A stretch of DNA of 64,000 nucleotides from Bradyrhizobium sp. ISRA464 (GTDB lineage Bacteria; Pseudomonadota; Alphaproteobacteria; Rhizobiales; Xanthobacteraceae). A model generated the notes under the pieces. The model was not told the DNA's origin and did not search any database. It saw only the letters and a list, made by a program, of their open reading frames with translations. Location: positions 5,022,001 to 5,086,000 of the forward strand of contig NZ_CP094526.1 in the NCBI RefSeq assembly GCF_029910095.1. The letters run 5' to 3'. The first letter of the stretch is position 1. Each line of letters opens with the position of its first letter. Made by a program: the position numbers and the translations under genes. Of this stretch, positions 63,985 through 64,000 are shown piece by piece.

Positions 63985-64000
63985 CCCACGGCATCCCGAT

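Noticed and set aside
1..64000. tRNA, rRNA, CRISPR or integrase-borne island ends
   Set aside because: No tRNA-like cloverleaf, rRNA segment, spacer array or integrase gene was recognised on reading either strand; a tRNA scan and att-site search would be needed to exclude them fully.

Overview
The window is high-GC chromosomal DNA from an alphaproteobacterium, most likely Bradyrhizobium or a close Rhizobiales relative. This rests on overall gene style, liv-type ABC operons, a rhizobial-type type VI secretion system (T6SS) lacking TssJ, and a GAGCATG...CATGCTC intergenic repeat of a kind common in that group. The species call is inference; no rRNA, tRNA or CRISPR was seen.

Layout. 0-1.7 kb: end of a sensor histidine kinase, a DUF1289 protein and a TIGR02281-type aspartic protease. 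1.7-5.3 kb: an IS1380-family element whose right terminal inverted repeat is split by a complete group II intron; removing the intron restores a 1,658-bp IS with 16-bp ends and a CTAG duplication. 5.5-10.3 kb: a liv-type amino acid/amide ABC transporter operon with an unannotated 37-aa membrane peptide at its 3' end. 10.7-18 kb: dusA, a short secreted protein, the wreck of a flavin disulfide oxidoreductase abutting a histidine-kinase remnant, a PflX-like radical SAM protein, a SAM hydroxide adenosyltransferase and a metzincin-like protease, plus two candidate small genes.

18-27 kb is a dense block of predicted exported hydrolases: two caspase-like (C14) proteins, one with a canonical EF-hand loop, an alpha/beta hydrolase, a stand-alone DUF4384-like protein, a propeller plus NlpC/P60 fusion, and a DUF4424 protein. 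It abuts the T6SS at 27-51.5 kb. The minus-strand arm is vgrG, an unknown 187-aa gene, an FHA protein, tssK, tssL (with OmpA domain), tssM, tagF, pppA and ppkA; the plus-strand arm is tssA, tssB, tssC, hcp, tssE, tssF, tssG and clpV. The arms diverge from about 340 bp holding two perfect inverted repeats. ppkA/pppA/FHA/tagF make a full threonine-phosphorylation control module. The periplasmic part of PpkA resembles the C-terminal domain of the neighbouring EF-hand caspase, hinting at a link between the kinase and the caspase block. A methyltransferase with a regulatory domain follows clpV by 4 bp, then come a divergent pair: an HExxH protein and an unknown 291-aa protein.

55-64 kb is catabolic and transport: an MFS-deacetylase-FAH operon divergent from its GntR regulator with TGTACA-core repeats between, an exported isochorismatase-fold hydrolase divergent from a MarR regulator across an ATCTTA-N4-TAAGAT operator, an L-lactate permease and an orphan liv-type binding protein. 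Start codons were chosen by Shine-Dalgarno fit and family N-termini, so several are shorter than the longest open frame.
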